A DNA stretch of 6,663 nt, taken from assembly GCA_903938205.1 (NCBI GenBank), contig CAJACJ010000004.1:1-6663 (forward strand), written 5' to 3'. Below, in pieces: positions 1 to 6,619 of the stretch. The notes below the pieces were generated by a model, which saw nothing but the letters and a program-made list of their open reading frames with translations, made no database searches and was not told the DNA's origin. The DNA comes from an uncultured bacterium (lineage in GTDB: Bacteria > Planctomycetota > Phycisphaerae > Phycisphaerales > SM1A02). Positions within the stretch are counted from its first letter, which is position 1, and each line of letters begins with the position of its first letter. A program made the position numbers and the translations under genes.

Positions 1-180
1 GGCGCAGTTTTTTTGAATATCGGCCAGGGCGTTTTCAAGCGCGGTGAACATGTCGTCGCCAAGAGCATTGCGACGATCTGGATCATTCAAAGTGATTGTT
101 GCGACAGCGTGCGAATTTGTTTTGTCGACACAATCGCTTGAATATTGCAGAAGAAGGGGCTCACGCGCTTGTGATGTCAA
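1..180 (-). CDS. Enoyl-CoA hydratase/isomerase (crotonase) family protein, N-terminal 60 codons only
   Basis: The minus-strand frame is open from a TTG at 178-180 to the window edge, exactly 60 codons, and continues outside. The translation carries the first conserved crotonase strand and turn, VATITLNDPDRRNAL at residues 26-40, followed by a helix of the form DDMFTALENALADIQ. Crotonases bind acyl-CoA thioesters and hydrate, isomerise or hydrolyse them using an oxyanion hole. The catalytic glutamates lie further on and are not visible, so the substrate cannot be named. The start is inferred: the TTG overlaps the TGA of the phosphatase by four bases (TTGA), and a GGGAG/GTGGG purine stretch lies just upstream, which fits translational coupling. 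No ATG or GTG lies in frame between the TTG and the conserved block. The family is fairly certain; the exact start is less so. Confidence 0.85.
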   Translation of the reverse strand, partial: MTSQAREPLLLQYSSDCVDKTNSHAVATITLNDPDRRNALGDDMFTALENALADIQKNCA

Positions 181-779
181 CGACCCACTCCCGGTCCAGA
201 CGGAACGGCGCCCATGCTCCAAATGACTTTGTTGATGTGCTCCCAACCAAGCACGTTCACACTGCCAGCGCGAATAGCAAAACTTCTGCCGCGCGTAACG
301 GGCAGTTCAAGCCACGTGGCAATCAGCACGCGCGAAAAATGTCCATGCGTGAACATGGCGATATTTCCAGAGAGTGATTTGCAGTGATCAAGCAATTGCA
401 CGGCGCGTTTATGAACATCCGAAAGATGCTCGCCACCAGGACAGCCGTGATGCCACAAATCCCAGCCAGGATTTTTTGTCGCTATCTCAAGCGATGTCCA
501 GCCTTCATAATCACCGTAATCCCACTCAGCTAGAAGTGGCTCAACCTGAACTTGATTTTCAAGACCACAAAGTTGCGCTGTATGAATTGCGCGGGTGCGC
601 GGGCTTGAAAGAACGGTTCCAAATTGCATGGCGCTGATCCAAGGTTTCAATTCAATGGCCGCCTCGTTTCCGCGCGCGGTCAAAGGAATATCTGTTCGAC
701 CCGTGTGTCGACCATTTAAACTCCACTCGGTTTCAGCGTGGCGAATGACCCAAATTTGTGGACGGGAATCTTTATTCAT
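177..779 (-). CDS. Histidine phosphatase family protein (phosphoglycerate-mutase-like, Rv3214/SHB17 style)
   Basis: This is a 200-residue cytoplasmic enzyme of the histidine phosphatase superfamily, which transfers phosphate through a phosphohistidine. Visible residues are the RHAETEW motif with catalytic His14 beside Arg13, the phosphate-pocket arginine in SSPRTRA (Arg61), the acid Glu85 in LLAEWDYGDYEG, and the second histidine His145 in THGHFSR. The segments GRHTGRTDIPLT, LLAEWDYGDYEG, HGCPGGE and HGHFSR, from memory, closely match mycobacterial Rv3214 (an acid phosphatase) and resemble yeast sedoheptulose bisphosphatase Shb17. A sugar-phosphate phosphatase is therefore more likely than a true phosphoglycerate mutase, though the substrate is not provable here. 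The ATG at 777-779 lies 11 bases after the lipoprotein stop and lacks a clear ribosome binding site; the stop overlaps the crotonase start. All catalytic residues are intact. Confidence 0.93.
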   Translation of the reverse strand: MNKDSRPQIWVIRHAETEWSLNGRHTGRTDIPLTARGNEAAIELKPWISAMQFGTVLSSPRTRAIHTAQLCGLENQVQVEPLLAEWDYGDYEGWTSLEIATKNPGWDLWHHGCPGGEHLSDVHKRAVQLLDHCKSLSGNIAMFTHGHFSRVLIATWLELPVTRGRSFAIRAGSVNVLGWEHINKVIWSMGAVPSGPGVGR

Positions 780-790
780 AAGTGTGCCAA

Positions 791-1288
791 CTATTTTTTG
801 ACTGACGGCGCCGTGTTATTTAGATTTTTAGTTTCGGTCACTATCGGGCTTGTGTTTGGAAGCGCGATAAACGTGTCGCGTTGGTACACCAACACAACGC
901 CGTCCGTCCCCGTCAGTGTGAGGCGGTCCAACTCAACAAGGGGAACAAACGACAACTCGCGTCGCTCTGGTGGCGGATCAATAATCAGTTTCAGAGAACC
1001 CATTGAAATTTTCCAGGTTCCACGGCGCACAAAATCCTCGGCGCGGGCCGTCATGATTCCACCCTCACCCAAAGAAAGAGTGGATCCGATTGGACTTTCA
1101 ATGGCATCATCTTGCTTCACAGCTTTGGGGTCTTGTGAAAAAGAACTGTCGCCTGGTGAAAAAATCCAACGACCAACAAGTTGTGGTGTTTCTCCATTCA
1201 CGGGTTCAATTATTTTTTGGCGAGGACTTGCGGCGCAGGAGGCTGCAATGAACGCAAGAGAGGAAAGAAGAATGGCGCGAAGAACCAT
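791..1288 (-). CDS. Small putative lipoprotein with a lipocalin-like beta-rich domain
   Basis: This 165-residue protein begins with a basic residue and a hydrophobic stretch (VLRAILLSSLAFIAASC), ending in a lipobox-like AASC with Cys18 as the predicted lipidated residue. It should thus be exported and membrane-anchored by signal peptidase II. The mature part has a spacing common in small lipocalin-like or DUF5640-like domains: an opening LVGRWIF, a central GTWKISMGSLKLII, and a late LTLTGTDGVVLVYQR. The tail is low in hydrophobics and ends in two lysines. I recognise no specific family and assign no function. The ATG at 1286-1288 is the natural start because it sits directly before the signal sequence, although no Shine-Dalgarno sequence precedes it. 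It is 11 bases upstream of the histidine phosphatase and probably co-transcribed with it. Confidence 0.8.
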   Translation of the reverse strand: MVLRAILLSSLAFIAASCAASPRQKIIEPVNGETPQLVGRWIFSPGDSSFSQDPKAVKQDDAIESPIGSTLSLGEGGIMTARAEDFVRRGTWKISMGSLKLIIDPPPERRELSFVPLVELDRLTLTGTDGVVLVYQRDTFIALPNTSPIVTETKNLNNTAPSVKK

Positions 1289-1405
1289 GAAGGCATATTA
1301 CGAGCAAGCTTGAATTGTTGCGGTCTTTGAAAAACCAATTCACATATTGAAAGAAAGCCGGGCCGTCTAAACAGTGATTTAGATTTTATTTCAAAGCCCG
1401 CATTA

Positions 1406-3379
1406 TCACAGTATTGGCAGATGAATGTCCAAGCGATATGCGAACGCGCGAAGCAATAATAATTCTTGAGTGTTGTACACGTTGTCGGCGGCGGCAACGC
1501 ACACCAGCGCTTTCGCAAGAAGAAGTCGGTCGCTTCGCACAAGCGCGTCCAGACCTTCAAGGGCAAAATGGAGCGCGTCAAGAGCGCATTCGTTGGCGCT
1601 TGGAAATGTAAGTCCATTCAATCCACACGCCGCAGTTCCAAGATCAAACGAGCGGTCGCCATGGGGCGAGCCACCAGCGTGCGCTAATGTTCCCAGCACA
1701 ATTCGCATGTCTTGAGAGCAGTCCCGCATGGAGCGCGTCGCTTTTTTTTGTGACAGCGCACCAAAACGGGTTTCAATTCTTCTGGTCAAAACAATGCGTG
1801 TCATCCACTCGAATAAATCAACTTGATTATCCGAGCGCATGGCCGCGGTCAGCGTTGTTCGAAACGCGACATATTGCTGTTTGGTCAATTGGGTCAATGT
1901 TGGAACACACAGATCAAGCACAACAAGGCGAGTTTCATCTGGCAAATCAAACACGTGAGGCGCAAGCCTGTCCCAACACGCGACCATTGTTTCGCCAAGT
2001 TGTTCAAGCGTGAGCGCGCGCACGGTGTCACGCATGTTTGTCTGAGCCCCCGTGACAAGTAATAATAAAACCGCCTGCGCATCAAGTGGTTCATGCACCG
2101 CGTCACGCACGGCGTCTGGAATTTGTTTCAAAAGAGAGCGGGCACCAGCAAGAGATTCTTGCGCAACCGTTTTTGACATGGCCGCTTGAAGAACATCGGC
2201 GCGCGTAATTGGACGACCACTCGCGTGTAAAGCCGCGCGGTTTGTTTGTTTTGATTCGGTTGGTCTCGGGTGGGAATCAGATAATTTTTGCGCGGCATTA
2301 TTTGCCATAAATCCCGCCGACAAACTTGACGAAGAATTAGTGGATGTTGAGCGTGAAGAATCGCCAACAACATCATTAACAAAACCGCCTTGTTCAATGC
2401 GTCGAATACGCTCTGGCAGCGGGGGATGCGTGGAAAGCCAAGAGTGAATTGACTTTGAAAAGAAGAAATGATTCAACCCAGAAGCGGCTGGCGATTGAAT
2501 GGGCGTGAAAGGTAAACCACCAATGCGCCGCAGCGCGCAAGCAATTCCATCTGGATTTCTAGAATATTGCACCGCGGATGCGTCGGCCAAAAATTCGCGC
2601 TGGCGACTGACGGCCGCTTGAAGAAGTCGACCAAAGAAAGCGCCAATACCGCCGACAACAAGAAGCCCAAGACCAACAGCAACAAACAGAAGGGCCGCGC
2701 TGCCACGATCATCTTTTTTACTAGACATGCGCGGAGCGGTGGCTATTCGACCCGCAACCTGAAGCATGACGCGTCCAATGAGCGCGATCAACATAATGCC
2801 GGCCACCACACAGGCAATTCGTAAATTGAGCCGCGTGTCTTTGTGCGCAATATGGCTGAACTCATGTCCCGTGACGCCCTGCAACTCGTCGCGGTTGAGT
2901 TGCGTGATGGCGCCGCGCGTGAAACCAAGAACGGCGTCTTGCGGATTTTTTCCCGCGGCGAACGCGTTGATGGCATCCTCTTGCAAAATATAAATTGGCG
3001 GAACAGGCATGCCGCTGGCGATGGCCATTTCGTCAACAACATCGCGCAACTTTTGTTCGTCAGTGTTGTCGGTCGCGCCTTGAAGTGGTTGGCCGCCAAG
3101 CGCCTCCGCCACGGATTTACCAGTGCCGCCAAGACGAAGTCGTTGCACGCCCGCGCCAAGAAAAATAATCAGACAGACGGCGCCGGTGATTTGCATGAAA
3201 ATTTCCGGGTTCCACCAAAGGTCCACGCCTTTCGCGCCCCGATCTTGAGCCTGGGGAACTATGACAAACAGGGCGAGCCCATAGAAACTGAGCGCAACAC
3301 ACACAACGGCTAACAAGAAAAGAAGCACAAGCCAAGTGGTGCGACGCCGGGCCTGATCTTGTTGCTCAAAGAAATTCAT
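1406..3379 (-). CDS. M48 family (HtpX-like) integral membrane metalloprotease with long C-terminal extension
   Basis: This 657-residue protein is a zinc endopeptidase of the inner membrane. Two hydrophobic helices open it (about residues 15-41 and 60-76). The zinc motif HEFSH lies at 172-176, with Glu173 as catalytic base, and the third ligand is probably Glu262 in SRQREFLADASAVQY. Two further membrane segments lie between them (about 184-206 and 228-250), and the HtpX-type motif STHPPLPERIRRIE ends the catalytic domain near 329. A serine-rich linker (341-355) leads to about 300 extra residues that are mainly helical. The last 60 (around ALVCVAAADNVYNTQE and the leucine-rich end) look TerB-like, which I infer by eye. 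Typical HtpX is about 290 residues, so this is the long type often found beside LemA. The gene starts 112 bases after lemA. HtpX-type enzymes degrade misfolded membrane proteins; the actual substrate here is unknown. Confidence 0.93.
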   Translation of the reverse strand: MNFFEQQDQARRRTTWLVLLFLLAVVCVALSFYGLALFVIVPQAQDRGAKGVDLWWNPEIFMQITGAVCLIIFLGAGVQRLRLGGTGKSVAEALGGQPLQGATDNTDEQKLRDVVDEMAIASGMPVPPIYILQEDAINAFAAGKNPQDAVLGFTRGAITQLNRDELQGVTGHEFSHIAHKDTRLNLRIACVVAGIMLIALIGRVMLQVAGRIATAPRMSSKKDDRGSAALLFVAVGLGLLVVGGIGAFFGRLLQAAVSRQREFLADASAVQYSRNPDGIACALRRIGGLPFTPIQSPAASGLNHFFFSKSIHSWLSTHPPLPERIRRIEQGGFVNDVVGDSSRSTSTNSSSSLSAGFMANNAAQKLSDSHPRPTESKQTNRAALHASGRPITRADVLQAAMSKTVAQESLAGARSLLKQIPDAVRDAVHEPLDAQAVLLLLVTGAQTNMRDTVRALTLEQLGETMVACWDRLAPHVFDLPDETRLVVLDLCVPTLTQLTKQQYVAFRTTLTAAMRSDNQVDLFEWMTRIVLTRRIETRFGALSQKKATRSMRDCSQDMRIVLGTLAHAGGSPHGDRSFDLGTAACGLNGLTFPSANECALDALHFALEGLDALVRSDRLLLAKALVCVAAADNVYNTQELLLLRAFAYRLDIHLPIL

Positions 3380-3491
3380 GGGCGGATTTTGGAAAGACAG
3401 ACGCGTGATTTACATTGTTGGGGCGATGTGTTTGCGCCAATGACAATCGCAATGTTGTCGATCGCTCGCAGAGATTCACGCTTGTTTTGCA

Positions 3492-4079
3492 TTAGGAAAT
3501 TCGCACGGAAGGGACAACACGTGAATCATCCGAGGTTGTCCACAACTCGGCTTGTTCAAATTGAAAAACGCCCGCAACTAGATTGCCTGGAAACGTGACC
3601 ACGCCCTCGTTGTAACGCATGACCGCGTCGTTGAAGGCTTGGCGCGCGAATGCCACGCGGTTTTCTGTGGTGATTAATTGTTCTTGCAGCGAAAGAAATT
3701 GCGCGCTGGCTTTCAAATCTGGATACGCCTCGATACGCGCGAACAATCCGCGCAACGCGCCACCAAGGGCCATGGACGCGGTGGACAGCGCGCGAATGGC
3801 GCCAAAATTTCCAGCCGAGGCCTCGCCTGCGGCAGCGTTCACATCGCCGCGCGCGCGAATGACGGCCTCCAACGTTGTTCGCTCGTGTTGCATGTAGCCC
3901 TTCACAACCTCAATGAGGTTTGGAATTAAATCCGAGCGCCGCCGTAGTTGCACATCTATTTGGCTGAACGCATTGGCCATGCGCACACGACGAACAGCGA
4001 GTCCGTTGTATAAAACAACCAAGGTCACAAGCGCGACGAACGCGATCACGACGCATCCAACAATAATTTCAGAATTCAT
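3492..4079 (-). CDS. lemA: LemA family membrane protein
   Basis: With the ATG at 4077-4079 the protein has 195 residues, the usual family length. One N-terminal membrane helix (residues 5-24, IIVGCVVIAFVALVTLVVLY) is followed by the family signature YNGLAV, FSQIDVQLRRRSDLIPNL (38-55) and KGYMQHE. Further on come AYPDLKAS, FLSLQEQLITTENRVAFAR and MRYNEGV. LemA proteins expose a long helical bundle on one side of the membrane. They are very often encoded beside M48 proteases, as here, but their biochemical role is not settled; a scaffold or partner of the protease is the usual inference. The same frame stays open upstream, with alternative starts at 4097 and 4109 (ATG) and 4142 (GTG). I prefer 4079 because it puts the membrane helix directly at the N-terminus. 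None of these starts has a strong ribosome binding site. Confidence 0.93.
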   Translation of the reverse strand: MNSEIIVGCVVIAFVALVTLVVLYNGLAVRRVRMANAFSQIDVQLRRRSDLIPNLIEVVKGYMQHERTTLEAVIRARGDVNAAAGEASAGNFGAIRALSTASMALGGALRGLFARIEAYPDLKASAQFLSLQEQLITTENRVAFARQAFNDAVMRYNEGVVTFPGNLVAGVFQFEQAELWTTSDDSRVVPSVRIS

Positions 4080-4197
4080 AAACGCGGCGAGAGTCATTAT
4101 GAAATGCATTATGACCACTTTTGTGCGATTGATACGCGGCACCCACGCGCCCGTCCGGTTTCAATTTGCACAAGGTCCGACTGTAACGCGACGGTTT

Positions 4198-4791
4198 TTA
4201 GTGGGAGCGTTGGGCGATATGCGTCTTTAATTTTTCGGACACAAGAAGCGCCACTTCCTCAATGGCCGCAGCAAGGTCGTCATTAATGACGAACGCGTTG
4301 TAAATACCATTGTCACGCGCGCGTTGCATTTCAACAGTGGATTCACGAAAGCGCCGCTGAATGGCGGATTCATCTTCGCGGCCACGCTGACGCAGGCGCG
4401 CCAGCAGAGACTCCTCGCTGGGAGGAAGGATAAAAATTCCAAGCATGTCTGGATATTTGTCACGCACCAATTCGGCGCCTTGCACATCGATATCAAGCAC
4501 GGCCAACTCGCCGCTCGCCAACGCCGCATCAACAGGCTGGCGCGGCGTGCCGTACCAACTTCGACCAAACACCTGCGCAAATTCAATGAACAACTTCTGG
4601 TCAATCATCTGTTGAAAAACTTCTGGAGTGACAAACGAATAGTCAACGCCATTCTTTTCCTCGTTGGTTGGTGCGCGCGTGGTCGCGCTTACGCTGAAAT
4701 GCCCGCCGAAGCGCCGAAGCATTTCGTGCGCGATCGTGGTCTTGCCAACGCCTGAGGGGCCACTAAGAACCAGAAGTAATCCTGCTGCCAT
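4198..4791 (-). CDS. gmk: Guanylate kinase
   Basis: This 197-residue cytoplasmic enzyme converts GMP and ATP to GDP and ADP, an essential step in guanine nucleotide supply. The P-loop GPSGVGKTT lies at residues 11-19. The GMP-binding region follows: SATTRAP (35-41), GVDYSF (48-53), FIEFAQVFGRSWYGTP (68-83, including Glu70 and Tyr80). Then come the LDIDVQGA segment (99-106) and the lid LRQRGREDESAIQRRF (133-148). Length and motif order are normal for bacterial Gmk. The one small departure is APTNEEKNG where most members read RPGE before the GxxYxF motif. The ATG at 4789-4791 is immediately followed by the first beta strand, so the start is secure despite the absence of a clear Shine-Dalgarno sequence. 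It lies 118 bases upstream of the lemA start, and no functional link to lemA is implied. Confidence 0.97.
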   Translation of the reverse strand: MAAGLLLVLSGPSGVGKTTIAHEMLRRFGGHFSVSATTRAPTNEEKNGVDYSFVTPEVFQQMIDQKLFIEFAQVFGRSWYGTPRQPVDAALASGELAVLDIDVQGAELVRDKYPDMLGIFILPPSEESLLARLRQRGREDESAIQRRFRESTVEMQRARDNGIYNAFVINDDLAAAIEEVALLVSEKLKTHIAQRSH

Positions 4792-4816
4792 AGAGCGATA
4801 CTACGGAGCGCGCGGG

Positions 4817-4837
4817 AAATTTGATAATGCCAAATTT
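4817..4837. repeat. AT-rich inverted repeat upstream of gmk
   Basis: The arms AAATTTG (4817-4823) and CAAATTT (4831-4837) are perfect inverted copies separated by seven bases. They lie in the 66-base gap between the small exported protein and gmk, about 25-45 bases before the gmk ATG. The stem has little GC and no T-run follows in the transcribed direction, so it is not a convincing terminator. It could be part of a gmk promoter or operator, or a chance AT-rich pairing. Confidence 0.3.
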
Positions 4838-4857
4838 ACAGCCAAAATAAAGCGAAT

Positions 4858-5169
4858 TTACGGTTGTTGCTGTCCCACGCAAAATTGCTGGTACAGCCTC
4901 AACACTGTCTTGTCAGGCAACGCGGTGCGCCAACGTGGTCCATATTCCGTGTTCATGAGTTGCGCGAATATCCATTCTTCTTGAACCGTATGCGACACGG
5001 TTTTTTTCCACCAAGGCAATCCCGTTCCCGCAAAACTATTTGAACTTCCATTGGATGATGTCGCACCCGATGGTCGCGACACCACGTTTGCGGCAACTGT
5101 TCCCGCCACACAAATGAAAGCCAGAAACAGAATTCGTGTCTTACGTTGAATGTTTAAGCTCCGAGCCAT
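4858..5169 (-). CDS. Small exported protein of unknown function, overlapping the upstream regulator gene
   Basis: The predicted product has 103 residues. The N-terminus has a basic region (QRKTR, 9-12), a hydrophobic core (ILFLAFICVAGTVAA, 13-27) and a plausible signal peptidase I site after Ala27 (VAA before N28). An uncleaved membrane anchor is also possible. A serine/glycine-rich linker (about 31-50) leads to a compact tail with many aromatics and charges: WWKKTVSHTVQEEW and EYGPRWRTALPDKTVLRLYQQF. I recognise no family. The gene is supported by a perfect AAGGAGG ribosome binding site six bases before its ATG, and by a 16-base overlap with the end of the helix-turn-helix/TPR gene. These point to coupled translation from one transcript. 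It might be an envelope protein or a partner of the regulator; neither is shown by the sequence. Confidence 0.72.
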   Translation of the reverse strand: MARSLNIQRKTRILFLAFICVAGTVAANVVSRPSGATSSNGSSNSFAGTGLPWWKKTVSHTVQEEWIFAQLMNTEYGPRWRTALPDKTVLRLYQQFCVGQQQP

Positions 5170-6398
5170 CGCGCGCCTCCTTCTGCGTCAATAAATCGCG
5201 CCTCATTCAGAATGCGCCAACCAGCCGCGCGAAAATTTGGAAACCGACCCATGGTTCCCGCAAGAATTCTGACCTCCTCGTCATCAAGAACCCAGGGCTC
5301 GTTGACCAGACGCTCGTGCCGCTCTAAATCCATTTGAAACGCGCGCTCGCGCAAACTCCAGTTTTCTAAACGATCCGCAATTTCCATTGCCTTATTGGTG
5401 AAGATGGCCATGCGCATGGAAATTTCGTCCTCCGCAAAATGCCGCAGCGCAACATTGCAACCAAAGATGCACCACCAACCCCAGCTTTCAAGCCAATCAC
5501 CAGGCTCATGCGCGGCCACATCAACCACGCGATCAAGCGCCACCGTTAAACGCTCCAACACCTCGCTTGGAGTCAATTCACCAAGCACGGCCCGCACTTC
5601 AAGAAGTCCACCGCGGCACGTGTTGGCGATCGCCGCGTACCGCTCATCGCCAAACGTGTCGGCAAGATCCTCGTACTCCTTCAACGCTTGTGATAATTCA
5701 TCGTGCGCGCGTTGCGCATGAACGCGCGCCAAATCATTTTCAACCAAAATCAAGCGGCGAAAACTATTTCCTCGGACATAGTGCGCGAACGCATGGCACA
5801 CACGCTCACGCCGCTCGGTCATGGTGGTGGCTTCCAACATTTCCAAAACCTCGCGCGCCGCTGAGCGACTTTCCGTGAGGTTCCACACGCAGTAATGCGC
5901 ATTCGCCAAATTCACGGTGAGCATGAGCCGAAGACCAGCCGGAATTCCCCGCTCCGCAAGCGCCACCTGTAAACACGGAACACTTTTGTTGTATTGACCA
6001 AGCCCGTCATAACCCCCAGCCATACGATTTGCCGAAAGCGCCCGCTCGCTTGGCGTATTTGCAATTCGCTCCATTTGTTTTGCGATATCCAACATTTGAC
6101 GAAATTTGCCTTCGCCATGCGCGGCGCGCGCAGATGCATCAAGAGCCGCATAATCGCCCTTTACTTCACGATCATCATCGGCGGTCCAAACACCATCCAC
6201 AATGTCGCCAACACTCCAATCAAGCGCGTTGGCAAGACCAACAACCAAATCCAATTTGGGGTTTCCACTTTCCGGCAAAAGTTTTCCAGCGTCACGACCC
6301 AATGCGCGCGAAACTTCACCACGCGACCAACCTCGATACACCTTGGCTAAATCAATAAATTTCGCCAAACGCTCGCGCCGATCTTCGGCTGTTCGCAT
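5154..6398 (-). CDS. Helix-turn-helix (XRE-type) regulator with TPR repeats
   Basis: From the ATG at 6396-6398 the protein has 414 residues. Residues 9-70 look like an XRE/Cro helix-turn-helix: RLAKFIDLAKVYRGWSRGEV, then LGRDAGKL, then KLDLVVGLANALDWSVGDI. The remainder is helical and contains TPR-like units. The clearest is around 122-150, with the G-Y-LG-Y spacing of AGGYDGLGQYNKS; a second lies near 157-188 (LANAHYC...SAAREVLEML), and weaker ones follow to about 350. DNA-binding proteins with TPR domains usually sense a peptide or protein ligand, but neither the target nor the ligand is visible here. The frame is open back to a TTG at 6480-6482. The ATG at 6398 is preferred because the extra 28 residues are cysteine- and tryptophan-bearing filler and a GGGGCAG stretch precedes the ATG. 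The gene's last 16 bases overlap the next gene. Confidence 0.82.
   Translation of the reverse strand: MRTAEDRRERLAKFIDLAKVYRGWSRGEVSRALGRDAGKLLPESGNPKLDLVVGLANALDWSVGDIVDGVWTADDDREVKGDYAALDASARAAHGEGKFRQMLDIAKQMERIANTPSERALSANRMAGGYDGLGQYNKSVPCLQVALAERGIPAGLRLMLTVNLANAHYCVWNLTESRSAAREVLEMLEATTMTERRERVCHAFAHYVRGNSFRRLILVENDLARVHAQRAHDELSQALKEYEDLADTFGDERYAAIANTCRGGLLEVRAVLGELTPSEVLERLTVALDRVVDVAAHEPGDWLESWGWWCIFGCNVALRHFAEDEISMRMAIFTNKAMEIADRLENWSLRERAFQMDLERHERLVNEPWVLDDEEVRILAGTMGRFPNFRAAGWRILNEARFIDAEGGARWLGA
5176..5182 (-). promoter_or_regulatory. Strong ribosome binding site for the small exported protein
   Basis: On the minus strand the sequence reads AAGGAGG, fully complementary to the anti-Shine-Dalgarno end of 16S rRNA, six bases before the ATG at 5167-5169. 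It lies inside the last codons of the regulator gene. No other gene in the window has comparable complementarity, so this site fixes the small gene's start and argues that it is translated efficiently. Confidence 0.75.
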
Positions 6399-6513
6399 TC
6401 TGCCCCGTTCTTTGTCAGTCCAACGTGACCAACATGCCGCATCTACACAACAGAATGGTGACACGTATTGAGGTGGTTTCAAAAGATACGCACCAATTTC
6501 CGAGTAATTTTGC

Positions 6514-6534
6514 TTTGTTTATTTTAAAAACAAA
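6514..6534. repeat. AT-rich inverted repeat
   Basis: The arms TTTGTTT (6514-6520) and AAACAAA (6528-6534) are perfect inverted copies around a seven-base A/T spacer. They sit about 116 bases upstream of the regulator's start codon, inside an AT-rich tract. This could be an operator, for example for autoregulation by the helix-turn-helix protein, or part of an easily melted segment. It is too AT-rich and lacks the GC stem of a usual terminator. Confidence 0.35.
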
Positions 6535-6566
6535 CAAGCGCCACTAAATCAGAATTGCCTACGACT

Positions 6567-6575
6567 TGTGAACAA
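6567..6575 (-). promoter_or_regulatory. Near-consensus DnaA box
   Basis: On the minus strand the nonamer reads TTGTTCACA, differing from the consensus TTATNCACA only at the third base. It lies 35 bases from the perfect box at 6611-6619 and in the same orientation. As a single nonamer it could occur by chance; its value comes from the clustering. Confidence 0.4.
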
Positions 6576-6610
6576 AAATGAAACAGGCGCCGCATTAAAC
6601 AATCAAAATC

Positions 6611-6619
6611 TGTGGATAA
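6611..6619 (-). promoter_or_regulatory. Perfect DnaA box
   Basis: The plus strand reads TGTGGATAA, so the minus strand reads TTATCCACA, the high-affinity DnaA-box consensus. A degenerate third copy, GAGTTCACA, follows on the plus strand at 6621-6629. DnaA binds such sites at replication origins and at promoters it controls, including its own. Whether either applies depends on the sequence beyond the window edge. Confidence 0.5.

Noticed and set aside
738..1313. Plus-strand open frame of 191 codons opposite the lipoprotein gene
   Set aside because: It has no recognisable motif or signal, while the minus strand carries a coherent signal sequence, lipobox and beta-rich pattern. It is an antisense shadow.
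1325..1396. Inverted repeat CTTTGAAA (1325-1332) and TTTCAAAG (1389-1396) between the M48 and lipoprotein genes
   Set aside because: The arms are only eight bases, AT-rich and 56 bases apart, with no T-run, so chance is a fair explanation and no terminator is supported.
2843..3313. Plus-strand open frame of 156 codons opposite the M48 protease gene
   Set aside because: It lies entirely within the catalytic region of a clear protease gene and its translation resembles no protein family.
3412..3455. Imperfect hairpin between lemA and the M48 gene (ACATTG ... GGCG ... CGCC ... CAATGT)
   Set aside because: The stem is interrupted by several mismatches and no T-rich tail follows on the transcribed strand.
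3536..3544. TTGTCCACA, a DnaA-box-like nonamer within a short palindrome
   Set aside because: It lies inside the conserved reading frame of lemA with no second box nearby, so it is most likely coincidental coding sequence.
6399..6482. 28-residue N-terminal extension of the regulator from a TTG at 6482
   Set aside because: The extension is not part of the helix-turn-helix fold, starts at a rare codon without a ribosome binding site, and a good ATG follows.
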